Assembly: GCA_037178855.1 (NCBI GenBank)
Contig: JASJZC010000001.1
Coordinates: 3,286,001 to 3,350,000 of the forward strand
Direction: 5' to 3'
From: Oscheius sp. JU75
Taxonomy: Eukaryota; Nematoda; Chromadorea; Rhabditida; Rhabditidae
Length of the DNA: 64,000 nt
Both the position numbers and the translations under genes were made by a program. The notes below the pieces were generated by a model. The model had not been told where the DNA came from. It saw only the letters and a program-made list of their open reading frames with translations, and made no database searches. Shown here one piece after another: positions 14,125 to 26,000 of the stretch; positions within the stretch are counted from its first letter, which is position 1, and each line of letters begins with the position of its first letter.

Positions 14125-14932
14125 TTACCCTCCCTTCTTTTGTTGGAAAACGTGGGAAGAGTAGTGGAGCAGAGAACCGAATTGACAAGATGTTAAAGGT
14201 CTGCCGACGACAATTGAGCGAGAGAACACGAGCTTGACTCGATACTGCCAAGGTTCTAGGCTTCTTTTAGTCTCAAAATCGATTTTTCTTCATTTGATAG
14301 GGAAGTATACTAGGATAAAAAGAGGATAAACACCAAAAGAATTATGATTCAATGCCATGATTCTTTCAAGATGACAGCGATTTCGGAAGCATGGAAAGGG
14401 AGTAGTTGCAAGAAGGAACCACCAAAACTGTTTGTTTGAAGAAGGTTTGAACAAGGTCTGTTTCTCATTATAAATGGGTGGAAGGGAAAAGAAAGTCAAT
14501 GGGAGTGGTGAAAACTGGAAGGCCTTTGTCATATTGAAGGTCCTCGATAAAATGCAGTGCCGTCCAACGTTAGAGTGAAATCTGAACCAATAGATGTCGA
14601 TTTGACATGCTTCCCAGTGATTCTGCAGCATATTTCAACAGGGAAATTTTCTCGTCAAAAATGACTGCTCTTGTCCTGGGAAGACTGGTTACCACAAAGC
14701 TGCTGAAACGATTCTAAAGACAGTACCCAACTCCACGAATAGAGGATGTACCATGCCGATCCAGTGAGACATATACATCGACCATTGGACAGTCCCCATG
14801 CGAAGCAGTGTCCACAGTGATCGAGTCTACGTCAGTATGCCGGCTCTAAGGTGGAATTCAAAGACCCACAGACCCAACACAATAACGTTAGAAAGAACAG
14901 AAGGCCAGGCTATACCATTTATTGATTATTGT
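14125..14932. other. Intergenic, 5' side of TRAPPC8
   Basis: No coding exon could be supported. The minus-strand N-terminal exon expected from comparison with the TRAPPC8 paralogue was searched for here without success. Confidence 0.35.
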
Positions 14933-15772
14933 TCATTTCTTCGGCGTAAGAGCCATGGTGTCGGGGTTGAGGTTGGCCTTCGGAGCGGTCGGCATCTCAG
15001 GGACGGTAAGAGTCCTGGAGACGGGAGTAGTCGGCTTGGTCGGGACAGCGCTCTTGGTCTGCTGCTGGCTCAGGATGGACAGCTTCTGGCTCTGGACAGG
15101 AGTCGTACTCTTGTTCTGCTGGCTCAGGGTAGGAAGTCCACTGTTCGGCGGCTTCCCGTCATGGCTGTCCTCCCCCTCACTCTCAGACTCGGACATCGGT
15201 GCCAGATCTCTGTAGATCAGAAGAACAGCGGGACGATCCTTTTGAGCCGGAACCATGACAGTGGGGGTCCTTCCAGTGGCCTCCTGATCCACAAGTCCTT
15301 CGCCCTTGATGATCTTGGCCCTGCGACGAGTCTCCGAGTCTGCCAGTCCAGACGGATCGTGCGACTGCTCGACATCGTTGTAGCCTTTGAAGAGGATACG
15401 TAGCTGGTACTTCCTCATCTCGTTTCCTACCATCTTCGTGTGGAACTTGTGCGAAGTCCACATCTTCTGGACGTTGGTAGTCGAGCCAGGAGCGACAGTG
15501 TAGATGATAGTGTAGTGGTCCTTAAGCATCTGCTGGATCTGTTGGCCCGGCTTGATTCCCTTGAAGATGAGCCGGACTGTCGTCGTGTCTCCCGGCTTGA
15601 TCATACCGTAGACCGGGCGCATTTTGTAGACTCCCGGCCGAGTAGACTTCAGCTTGAAGGTGACGAGCTCGACTCCTGGATTCGTGATGAGCAGGTTCAC
15701 CGATTGCTTCGTTCCATTGGGGTCGTAAGAGACGCTCTCGCTCGGGCTGAAGGTGACCTTCTCCAGAACCAT
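14933..15772 (-). CDS. MSP-domain protein with long Ser/Thr/Pro tail
   Basis: An intronless gene for a 279-residue protein. Residues 1 to about 110 form a major sperm protein (MSP/VAP-type immunoglobulin) domain: FSPSESVSYDPNG, LLITNPGVELVTFKLKST, YKMRPVYGMIKPGDTTTV and YTIIYTVAP follow the MSP pattern. Residues from about 170 on are acidic then Ser/Thr/Pro/Gln-rich, with repeats of the type LSQQ and PTKPTTPV. In nematodes such proteins are often made in sperm and polymerise or bind VAP partners; that role is inferred from family and lack of introns. It lies between two inverted TRAPPC8 copies. Confidence 0.88.
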   Translation of the reverse strand: MVLEKVTFSPSESVSYDPNGTKQSVNLLITNPGVELVTFKLKSTRPGVYKMRPVYGMIKPGDTTTVRLIFKGIKPGQQIQQMLKDHYTIIYTVAPGSTTNVQKMWTSHKFHTKMVGNEMRKYQLRILFKGYNDVEQSHDPSGLADSETRRRAKIIKGEGLVDQEATGRTPTVMVPAQKDRPAVLLIYRDLAPMSESESEGEDSHDGKPPNSGLPTLSQQNKSTTPVQSQKLSILSQQQTKSAVPTKPTTPVSRTLTVPEMPTAPKANLNPDTMALTPKK

Positions 15773-15928
15773 CCTTCCTGCCGGGCCGTCGAACTTGAAT
15801 TGAAGCTAGCTCCCAACTGACTGCATACGGCAGATTAGATATGACTTGCCAGATGTGTTGACAGGACATAATTTGCCAGTGCTAGCCTACAACTCTAAAA
15901 AAAATTCGAAGCAAGAAAGAGACTAATC

Positions 15929-16138
15929 ACGGCGTGTTATGCGCGTCGCCCCTTTTTCAAACTAGGCGCTGATGCCGCTCGTTTCCTTAAGTACAGTATC
16001 CTACAGAAAACCTGGTTTAAACCGATTTTGGCACAGAATACCGTATACCCTACATTAATCTAATTGGAGAGCATTGAATTCCCGCCCTCGAAATAGGAAT
16101 ATGGCGCGGGAAAAATTGGCGACGCCGTGACACGCCGT
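15929..16138 (+). mobile_element. MITE copy 1, 210 bp, with 6-bp target duplication
   Basis: The left end ACGGCGTGTTATGCGCGTCG and the right end (reverse complement ACGGCGTGTCACGGCGTCG) are imperfect terminal inverted repeats of about 21 bp. The element is flanked on both sides by CTAATC (15923-15928 and 16139-16144), a perfect 6-bp duplication. It has no coding capacity. A related copy in opposite orientation lies at 46114-46347. It sits just upstream of the PGL-like gene. Confidence 0.8.
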
Positions 16139-16352
16139 CTAATCTTAAAGGTAGAAAAGTATAGGGTCTCGACACGAAGTTACCGTATTGTGAACCGACA
16201 TTCTCCAAAAGTTTAAGATTTGAATCGAGTTGTCCACCTTTTTATTCCACTGGCTGTTGATTACACGTTTCTCGGCACGATTTTTGTTGTTTGATACGAT
16301 TCTCAGCTACTGGATACGTACTGTTCAGCTAATCTCAGTAATTTCAGTCGAA

Positions 16353-18745
16353 ATGGTCACTCCTGACTGTAATAAGCGCGTGGTAACTTCCGTCAAAGGT
16401 ACTACCGAGCGATTCTACTTCTTTGAGCAGGCTTACAAGGACTACATCGCCAATGCCAACAATCGGGCTCCCGTTGAAATTCCCTTCTCAGACGTCGAGA
16501 ATAAGGTTTGTTTGTTACGGTAATTCATTCGCCTTTCAGCTGAACAATACATACACCACCGCTTTCAAATTGGTATTGAAAGAGCACAACGTGGAGAGCG
16601 TTGAGAAAAATTTCGTTGACCCGTTCAACGATCACGACGTCTCGCCTTTGGTTTCTCAACTGCGTGAACTAGGAGATAAGTTCAAGGGAGGACAGCCGTT
16701 CGTGGATCTGTGCGTCATTCTTGGCGAGAATGACATGGCTATGAAATTCGCCAAGCAGCACAATAGGAAGTATGAGATTCTCGAACTCATCACGACCAGC
16801 AGCGGTTGGTCATGTCATTTTTATCTTACGTTGATCAGATCGTCCAGTGGAGTCTCGTCTCGAAGTTTTCTTCAGCAATGCTGCTCGGCAGATACTCACC
16901 TGTCATTCCGACGACAGCGTGATCTCGCTCCGTCTCTCTACCGAGATATACAGGGCTGCCGAGCAGATCCAGGCACGCTTCGAGATTGCTATAGCTGAAC
17001 TCTGGCATTCAGGCTACCATTGGTTAATTGTCTTGCTTACCTTCATCTACAGAAATTCAGGGATGCTCTCTGTCTCGCTCAGCTCAAATATCCGAGAACA
17101 GATTTCACCTGCACGATGGCTGTCGAGACGAGGAAATTCATTCCGCTCGGAATACCCGTTGAGCCTAATCCTTCCATCATTCAATCTCTTGTCGCCAGTG
17201 TACAAAAAGGAGCCGTTGTCGAAGTCGACCCAGTCCTTCTCAAAAACGAAAATCCGGTCCGTTCGGTATTTCATACCCCGATGTACCCCTTTTCAGATTC
17301 ATCTGTATCGTCTCTTCAAATCCAGCATGATGAAGAATGAACTGTGCGAAAACGATTTCGACAAACTGGTTTGTCGCTACTGCCTTCTGTCGATCAAGCT
17401 GTTTTCAGGCTGGGCGCCGCAATACACCAACTCGCCTCCGTCAGATTATTCTAGCCACCCTGATCAAGATTGGACCGCAAGAAGCTGCTCTGATGACCGA
17501 GGACATCTTTTCTTACTTGCGAACAAATCCATGCCTTCTCACGGACTGCTTCCCGATCATGCACCGTCTTCTGTTCCAACAGGCCATCGGCATGATCGCT
17601 GATGTTTACGAAGCAATTCAGAAGGCCGCGTCCAGCTGTACCACGGAAACTCAAGGTTATATTCGTGAAAAATCCTGTTCAAACTCTTTTAGACATAATG
17701 GAGAAAATCACGGACTGTTGGGAGAAGCGCGATCCCACTTTCTGGAGTGATGATAGACGTCCTCCCCTGTTCAGGGAAATCGGCTCGTCGTTGGCTGAAA
17801 ATCTCGCCACGATTCTGCCATATGTGGAGTCTTCTCATCCTGTCAATTTCGTAAGTCGCTGGATCTGGGCTTCAAACTTGTGTTCAGGCTTCCGCTCGTC
17901 TGGCTCTTTCGCTTTCGGACAAGATTGCATCTGGAACACGTTCTACAATCGATCGCGAGGCTCTGGCTGTTCTTGTCCACGAGAATACCGGCATTCCTTC
18001 TGATGCAAAGGTCCGGATCACTGCAGCAATTCAAGGTAGTTGTTTGATCACATCCTTTAACCTTCTTTAGAAACTGCCCATCCAAAGAATACTGCACATG
18101 CTTCTGACGAAGGACGTAACATCAAGGTCGAGACCAAGTCACCCGAATCCGCCAAGTCGCTAGAATCCTCTGGTCCGTCTGTGTCTGCTATTAAAGTAGA
18201 CAGCAATGACACTTTTTCTGTCGCACCTCGTCAGGTACCTTTCAATTTTGTAGAATCCCATTAACTCAACTTATAGGATCTTCGGTCTCCTGTGGAGTCT
18301 TCTTCTGTGCTACCGATAGGAGCCAATAGCCCTGAATACGGAGAAGACTCAACGTCAAGTTACGTGGCCGACGAGAAAAATTGCGTACAACGTTTGTTGA
18401 TCTGGAAATTATAGACTTTTATTATAGTTCGAAGCAGCGGTGGTCCGAAACTAACTCCCGGCACGACCAGACTGGAGTTGAAGAGTGGTGGTTTCGAGGA
18501 TCAAGAGCCTTCTACATTTGGACAGATGCCTTCTTACTACAACGCCGAAAAACGACAAGAAAGAGGTGGATTCCGCGGTGGCCGAGGTATGGCTTTCATT
18601 CATTTTGATAAATTCGGCACAACTTTTAGGCAGCTCTCAATTCCAAGGCGGACGTGGAGGCCGTGGCGGCTTTGGAGGAGGTAACAGCGGCGGCTTTGCA
18701 CGAGGTGGCTCTACCGGCTTCGGCGGCGGTTTCGGAAATTCTTAA
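16353..18745 (+). CDS. PGL-like P-granule scaffold protein with RGG box
   Basis: About 600 residues in roughly 13 exons, ending in an RGG/GGF-rich tail (ERGGFRGGRG, GGRGGRGGFGGG). The N-terminal region has VTSVKGTTERFYFFEQAYKDY and later PFVDLCVILGENDMAMKFAK, which resemble the start and the DVCLILGDD block of C. elegans PGL-1/PGL-3. PGL proteins scaffold germ granules: the folded N-terminal and central domains dimerise and the RGG tail binds RNA. Similarity is weak outside these blocks, so the family call is an inference. Phase is kept near 17025 by a 38-nt intron ending AAATTCAG. The ATG follows ATTTCAG, a likely trans-splice site; AATAAA is at 18822. Confidence 0.6.
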
Positions 18746-19128
18746 CGAGCTTCATCTCCATTCACTTTCCTACTACTTTGTCAATTCACTTTATCCTATA
18801 CATTGCCTCTCTCTAACAGCCAATAAACTTTTTTACGAACAACTTATTACATGGGGGTCTGGTTACATTAGGCGCAAGAGTCTTGTACTTGTTACCTGCT
18901 TTATCAATAAAAAAACGTTCGATTTTCCGGCACTTTTGCACGGGTTTGGATACGGTAGTTTACTGTAGAGTGGTCACGAAACGAATTTTACAGAAATTTG
19001 GCACTCGTTTGAACGTGCAACCGCAGAAAAATGCCGCTCCTTTGCTTTCCATTCCTTGTAGTCCGTAACAAAGTCTTGCTTTTCTCTCTTATGTGAACTC
19101 ATTCCTATCTAAAGCTTTTTCAGGTTAA
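18746..19128. other. 3' UTR and short intergenic region
   Basis: Holds the poly(A) signal of the PGL-like gene at 18822 and, just before 19129, a TTTTTCAG acceptor directly upstream of the next ATG. No other feature is seen. Confidence 0.4.
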
Positions 19129-21305
19129 ATGCGACCATTTCCAGCCGAAAATGGTATTTTTCACGATGTCATCTCGGATTTTACAAGAAGGCTCATGAGC
19201 AAAGACAGCATTCGGCCACTAGAAACGACAGAAGATTGCAAGGTGATCCATCCTTTCTATTTTCAGCCTTTATTCACTTCAGGATCCGCCCGCAGCAAAC
19301 AGTCCTCTTGTAGCCGTGATCTCGTCCGTCAAGACTGAACATTATTTGGCAGAACGAGGTTTTCCATCTTTAGCATATCTTTTGGACCCGTTCTCCACTC
19401 ACACATTAAATATGAAGGTAGTTTCTGCAATCTAGAACAAAAATTTGGATTCTAGGACCCGGCTGGACGATTACTTTCGACCACAATTACCCTAGACTTC
19501 CGCGATATGTACAAACACGGGCATTTGTCCCCTTCCGTTCTTCCACACGTTTTGAAGCAGGTTTGTTGGATACTTTTCAGTTGAAATACCGTAGTTTTAG
19601 GCGCTGAATAGTGGAACTAATTTGTCCGAATCCGTAGCCAACTATATCGATTGTTTACAAAAATTTGCCGGCCCGAGTGAATTGGACACATTTCGATCAT
19701 TTATCGCTTGCATATTCGTGATTTCGAGCCGGGAAGAGCATCCTCTGGTTGAGCTGAACCGTCTCACCCAGCTGCTGCAGTCACAACAGGTCGGTCTGCC
19801 GTTTCGGGCACACTTTTTCGTCTTGTAAACGCAGTCCACGGTCGCGGGGCGAAAGATCAATAGGTGGTAGTTGGTTGCGTGCAACCCGATGCAACTTTTC
19901 CTCACTTCTCCTCTATACCTGTCACTTTCGGTCATTTCCACGACTGTCTGTTTTCAGCATGTTCCGAAGCAACAGGACGACATTTCTTCTTCTCCCTATG
20001 CCTCCATAAAATGGCTCTCCGCCAACACGCCCAAGCAATACGTCCTTCTTCACGATTGTGGACATGATGATGAAGCCAAGTGGGTTTTTATGCCTTGTTG
20101 GGTGTAAAATCATTTTTCGAACGACGGAATGCTTCCAGCAGATGTGCGCCATCTACGGGCCGAGTTACTGTCAAATTCTGCGAATAGGCCAAGGAATCAG
20201 TCACGGACTGCCCGACATCTGGAACAGAGTCGATTTTCTCAGTCGACTCTTGGATGCAGGAATCCGAGAAGCTTTCAGTGTGAACGGATCCAGTTTACCG
20301 GTGGACGATAGACGGAAGTATCTGTCGGAGTTGGATAGGGAAGAATGTAAACATTTGGTGAAAACATTTCTTCAAAAAATACTCGTTCGTTTGGTTTTCC
20401 AGCTCTTTTACATACCAAAAATCAGATTCCGTTCGCCGAGCGTCTGATGCGAACACTGGCCGAGCAACTGGCCAGCCGACCGAGGATAGGCAAGTTAATG
20501 ATGAGCGGACTGGACGGCATGCGAAAATGGCTCGGGACTGCACCGCAACAGGAAGTGTACAATCTAGTTACGTATGTTTCCCTTCCCGTTTTGTACCATC
20601 GGAACTATTCAGCTTTGCCCCGGACTGTAACGAAATGAAGAGTCGTCGACTGGCTGACCTCGCCTTCCAGCTCGGTCTCTACGCCTACGCATATGAGCAG
20701 TATCAGACCGCCAGAAAGGACTTCGAGCAGTGTCAGGCGTGGCTCTACTACGCCTCGGCGTGTGAAATGTCGGCTGTTGCCCTGAGGAAGGCAGATCCAT
20801 ATCAATCGGCCAGATACTTCCCGATCCGGTATCTCGAAGAGGCCATTCGACACATGCTCAATGGAGCCGCGTATGTATTGTCCACTTTTTCTGATAAATG
20901 GTTTTTCAGGAATCAGATCTCTATCAACCGCTGCGCCATCAACGCCAGTCGAATTCTGGCGGAATTACAGCTGCCGAAAGAGGCGGCTCTTCTGCTGACA
21001 CGAATTTCCAACCTGGACCGCGGCGGCCACTTTACCGCAATTACTCAAATTCACGCGGCTAGATGTTTCGAGAAGGCGAAGATGAACCGCAAGGCGGCGT
21101 TCTATTACATTTTGGCCGGAGACTGTCTGATAAAAGAGGGCCTGAAGCGCGTGGCTATGGGTCGGTTTTCCTTATTGTAATCGATTCAAATCCACTTTCA
21201 GAGAGCTATCGGCACGCGTTAGACTATTACATAAAGGAAGACGGAGCTTTTTGGCCTATTTCGAACAAATACCGTACTGAGTCCGAATCCGAAGAAATTC
21301 CCTGA
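19129..21305 (+). CDS. TRAPPC8 N-terminal half paralogue, possibly decaying
   Basis: A second TRAPPC8-like gene, opposite in orientation to the one at 9058-14124 and covering only its N-terminal half (roughly 600 residues). Matching blocks include SPLVAVISSVKTEHYLAERG, TLDFRDMYKHGHLSPSVLPH, ELDTFRSFIACIFVISSREE, QQMCAIYGPSYCQIL, MKSRRLADLAFQLGLYAY and AAFYYILAGDC. It ends ESYRHALDYYIKEDGAFWPI...ESEEIP, just where the full copy continues, so all C-terminal beta domains are absent. Exon order and intron sites match the full copy. One expected intron (20080-20119) ends TTTTTCG instead of TTTTTCAG; splicing there would give the aligned EAK-TTECFQQMC. This may be a real lesion or a base error. Otherwise the frame is intact. 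A TTTTTCAG acceptor precedes the ATG. Confidence 0.75.
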
Positions 21306-21472
21306 GCTCCGGAGGAATACTTAGCAATTACTTATGTTTTTGTACTTGTTGTCGAAGTTTTATGCAAAATTTAACAGATTTTATTACCTTGATTCGTGCC
21401 TCGCCGTGAATGCGGTTTAATATCTTTATTTCCTTGCATCATGGCATATCTAAATTCAAGTTTCAGGTAAAA

Positions 21473-21951
21473 ATGGCCTCTCAGACCCAGGGAATCCAAC
21501 AACTGCTGGCCGCTGAAAAGCGCGCAGCCGAAAAGATCAACGAGGCCCGCAAGAGAAAGCTTCAACGCATGAAGCAGGCTAAACAGGAGGCTCAGGCCGA
21601 AGTCGAGAAGTACCGTCAGGTACGTATTTATTCATCTTTTTAGTTGGAACTGCCAAAAATTGATCACAATGAATTTGTAGGAGCGCGAGGTCGAATTCAA
21701 GCAGTTCGAGCAGAAGTATCTCGGCTCGAAGGAGGACATCGAGACCAAGATCCGCAAGGACACCGAGGAACAGATTGAGAACATGAAGAAGAGCGTTGCT
21801 AACAATAAGCAGCAGGTATTTCTTGTTATTTAACATTAATTAATGTGGATATTAGGTCATCGTCCGTCTTCTGCAGCTGGTCTGTGATATCAAGCCCGAA
21901 CTGCATCACAATCTCATCCTCCAAAAGAAACTCCACGGACAGTTCTCTTAA
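21473..21951 (+). CDS. vha-10: V-type proton ATPase subunit G
   Basis: Peripheral-stalk subunit G of the V1 sector, a long helix that pairs with subunit E and links V1 to V0 in acidifying organelles. About 125 residues in three exons. The N-terminal block [20 protein letters not shown] and the basic coiled-coil [20 protein letters not shown] are family signatures, followed by [16 protein letters not shown]; the protein ends KKLHGQFS. The ATG is 5 bases after GTTTCAG, a likely trans-splice site. Poly(A) signal AATAAA at 22162. It is followed on the same strand by UBL5, as in C. elegans (F46F11.5 and F46F11.4, from memory), so the two may share an operon. Confidence 0.95.
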
Positions 21952-22382
21952 TGCTATCGCCTTAACCCAAGCACGTCCAATCTACCGATCCCGTTAGAGT
22001 CCCCCCATCTTTTTGTCACTTCCTCTTCTTCGTCATGTAATGCCCCGAGAAACATTCCATTTCATCTTCCAAAATTGTATAGAATTGTAGTTTTATACCC
22101 AGAGTTTGTGATGTTTTACCCCCAAAAGAGTATTCTTCTAGAATCTATTCATGTAGGGAGCAATAAAATTATTTTATGATGTACTTCTTGCTGAACTTCT
22201 TGTGTTGCTCAATGTGTCTATTGCTAAATGTTCAAAAAAGAGGCCGATTTCATTAGGTTACCCCACTGTTGTGCTCTATCGATTTTTGTCGTCGCTATCG
22301 CGACCCATGGTTATTTTCGAAGCTGTTCCCGCCGCTTTGTTCTCTTTTTGTTTGGCAGCTTCAGAACAAAACTTTTTAGAGG
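21952..22382. other. Intercistronic region vha-10 to ubl-5
   Basis: 3' UTR and poly(A) signal (22162) of vha-10, then about 200 bp ending in ACTTTTTTAG three bases before the ubl-5 ATG. The spacing is longer than the roughly 100 bp usual within C. elegans operons. Confidence 0.4.
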
Positions 22383-22952
22383 ATGATCGAAATCACGGTG
22401 AACGATCGTCTAGGAAAGAAGGTTCGAATCAAGTGCAATCCAACTGACACGATTGGGGATCTGAAGAAACTCATCGCTGCTCAAACCGGTACAAGGTTCG
22501 TTCTTTTTCTTTAGATTCTCATCTCTTACGGTTAGAAAAACTAGTATCCTCTTAAGAAGAAAATATAAGAACATTCACAGTCAATGGACCTTGTTTACTC
22601 CGTTTGCTAGGCACTGAATCGTGGAAGTGATTCAACCTACCCTCAATTGTGACCTATTACTTTAGTTTTTGTGTTTATCAGAGATAGTTAAGCAAATGTA
22701 TAATGTCATTACGTCACAGATTATTGTTAAAAATCGTATGTGCCACCTGAACAAACAGAAAGCCAGACAGAAAAGTCCAATTCATCGTTTTTGTCTGGAA
22801 AAGACGAAACATGAATTCATGTGATCAAAAATTTTACTTGCAGATACGACAAGATAGTGCTGAAGAAGTGGTACAACATCTACAAAGACCACATCACTCT
22901 CCAGGACTACGAGATTCACGAGGGATTCAACTTCGAGCTCTACTACCAATGA
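22383..22952 (+). CDS. ubl-5: Ubiquitin-like protein 5 (UBL5/Hub1)
   Basis: A 73-residue ubiquitin fold, the same length as human UBL5. Hub1/UBL5 binds spliceosomal proteins non-covalently and in C. elegans also takes part in the mitochondrial unfolded protein response. Exon 1 encodes [20 protein letters not shown] and ends in AAQTGTR; after a 344-nt intron, exon 2 gives [19 protein letters not shown] and the diagnostic C-terminus ELYYQ, with a double tyrosine in place of the diglycine used for conjugation. The intron is unusually long for this window. Confidence 0.96.
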
Positions 22953-23075
22953 AGAGCGACCGCGTCAACTGTAATGTACACACCGATTTGTCCAATTCCA
23001 GTAAATTCTTAATCTTTATTTTCTTGTCCTAATATCTTTCAGTGAGAGAATTTAACAGGTACCCGCGGAAAATCA

Positions 23076-26000
23076 CTATTTCTGCTTTGCTTTGGCTTGT
23101 CTAACTACTTCTTCTGGAGGATCATCCGGCATCTTCGTTGTTCTCTTCAGCATATGGCTCATCACGCTCAGTTTATCACAGACCGTCGACTTCAAAAAAG
23201 CGACGCAGCGATGTTTTGGAGCACTCTTGGACCAGTTGATGTCGATTCGGCGAGACTGCGAATCGACAGCTATTGTGGGAAGGGACTGCTGGGCCAGGAT
23301 GCCACTGCTGGACATTGGCGATGGAATCACACGACCATTTCGGTGTCTCTCGCGACCAGGACCCGTCGACATCTGCTCACAGATATAGCATACGTAGAAG
23401 TTGATCGGCTGCTCGATCTCCACATTCATGTATCTGAAATGACTGAATCGTTTACAGCGCTCTGGCTCGATAGGAGATGGTGGAATCGCGGGCTAGCGAA
23501 AATCTATTGCAAGGCGCACTCCAAGTCCTTCTCTCCAGTTCACAAACATATTTTTTCCCGTTTTCTATTCTAAAAAGCGCTGATCCTACCGTTTTATGCT
23601 GCGGTGCTTGACTGGAAGATCATGCTACGCTCCACTGCTCTTGTTCCTCGAAATCGAACTTACTTGGTCCAAATGTAGAAGTTGACATCTCGCTGGCTTT
23701 CCTCTCTCGAAATGGCCATCTTGGTCACTGCTCCAGTCACATCGACCACATCATAGCCGAGGAAAGTCATTCCAAACTGTTCCATGGCATTGCATTCGGC
23801 CATGAGTCGAGTACGAAAAACAGCCGTGTCCTCGGTTTCAGGTGCCACGAGATACGTGTCCCAAAGCACATTTTCCACGTTCGTGTTCTGACTGCTTGCT
23901 CTGAATATGTGGTTTAGACTTTCCTCAACTGAACCAACCTCCTAGTAATAGAATTTGAAGGGCCAGGCGACTCGAGACCGACAACGTCGATGATCGGATC
24001 GAGGTCGTCTGGAGGGGTCGGATTCGAGTTGGGAGGAGAAGGAGAAGGCTCCGCAGTGAAAGACGAGCCTGTCTTGGCTCCAAATCTATACAAACCGGAC
24101 GGGATGTTCCGGATGACGTCTCTCACAGTAGTATTCAGAAGAGAGTCGGGGACCTGAGGTCTCTTTAAATGCGAAACAAAAAAGCCAACCTCTTTCTCAT
24201 CTGACTTTTTCGGTGGACTTTTGGACTGTCCCTTCACAGGAGTCTTCTTTTTTTCCGGAGACGGAGTTGGGGCGTAGGGATAGTTCATCATGATACGACA
24301 CTCCTTCATGTAGGCATCAATCTTCTCGCTCGTAGCTTCCGCATCATACTCGAGGTCTCCCAGGTCAAACATTCTCGTGGTGGGAGACAGTGGACGTTGA
24401 ACTTTCCGCAGCTTGTACTCGCTTTTCATGAACAGGGCGTTGATTCCCTGAATGGAGAAGATTTGGATAGGAAGAGACTGTATCAGTTGCTGGGCCAAGA
24501 ATACCACGAATATCAGCACGAGTGACCAATAAAGAAAAGAATACGGTTATATAAAAATATGAAAGTCTCCAACTAACCTCTCTCTTACATAGTTTGTGGT
24601 TCTTCACAATGTTCTTGTACTGTGAGATCTTCGAAGCCAGCTCATCTGGTTCCCTCCTCGACACTCCCAGTTCCGTGAGAATGGCCGACCACTGAACCAA
24701 CAGTTCCTTTTTCCTGCTCTTCCTCGGCGGCTCCTTCCGACTACCCACGGGTAGATTGAACTTCTCGTAGTCCTGGTAGTTTAGTCGATAAAGCATAGCC
24801 AATAGATGTCGCTCTCGCCGACTCATATGGGGTCGATTCGTGCGACAAGAGTTCATGCCAGAATCGAAGAGTTGCCTAGACTGTTCTGGAACATTCTAGT
24901 TGCAAAGGAAAGAGTCAAAAATTTACGGATCTCATGTTTTCTTGGAGGTAAGCACTTCAAGATGCCTTCTTGTAGCTTCTTAATACAGTCCATTGCCTTT
25001 TCCAAAGACATGTTCCGGTCAACGTCTGACAGACACCTGGTTAGGTTTTCTGTCAAGGTAATAGCCGGGGTACTGAGCCAGACGTCTTGGTTGTCTCTAT
25101 CCTGAATTGACTCTTGTCCAAAGAGAAGACGAGAACGTACAGGAGAGAAATAGTGAGTCAGGTACTCTTTCCGATAGACGCAGACCTTCCTTTCAATGTC
25201 GATAACACTTCTCTTCGTTCCATGAAGCTGCTCCAGACGATCTGCCCAAATCTTCAGGATTTCTTGCCTCATCTCGATTCCGTCCTTCCTAAACCATCTT
25301 CATTTCTGATAACAAGACAAGTTACCGTAACACATTCATGTTGTAGTTTTGGTGTTCCTCGTAAAGATTGCCCAATTCCTCAGTCTCTTCGTCTTTCCAT
25401 GGGAGTCCGGGCTCGACGGTGTTCACAATCTCTTCTTCTAGATATTCTGATACTTTCCAATTGGGTTAGGAAGACTACCTCTGTCTATCATGAGCTTCAG
25501 TTCATACTTATCCAAAATCTTGTTGATCTCGCGACCACCGGACTCGGGAATGTATTCGTAAACCTTGTTGACCAGGATAAAGGAGGGACTCGACTGGATT
25601 CCGGGGATCTAAAGAACATGATTAGGCGGAAAAGATGTCTGTCAAAGTTTTGAATAGGACTATGTTCAAGCCACCTACCGGACTGTTCCATCCCCGTTCC
25701 TGTGCCTTTCTGAAGTCTCGAACCTCTCTAACCATCTCCTCTATTCGTTCCTCTAGCTCTTTCGGAGTTCTCTTGGACTCGCCAACCTTTCTCAATTCCT
25801 CAACCCATCTGTTCAACAGCACATCCTTGATACTCGAGTTCGGATAGACGTAGGTGTACTCTGGATTGTTGTAGCGAGGGACATGGTAGACCAAAAAGTT
25901 GTCGTGATAGAGTTGAGCCAGAAGGATTCTCTCCTCGGGAATCAACTTTGTCTTTTTGTTCTGTTCTTTCACAATCTCGTCGGGAAGAAGTAGCATGGCA

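Noticed and set aside
14019..14237. Plus-strand open frames over TRAPPC8
   Set aside because: They are shadows of minus-strand exons that have clear homology.
17000..17070. Apparent frameshift in the PGL-like gene
   Set aside because: A 38-nt intron from GTTAAT to AAATTCAG restores the phase without any indel.
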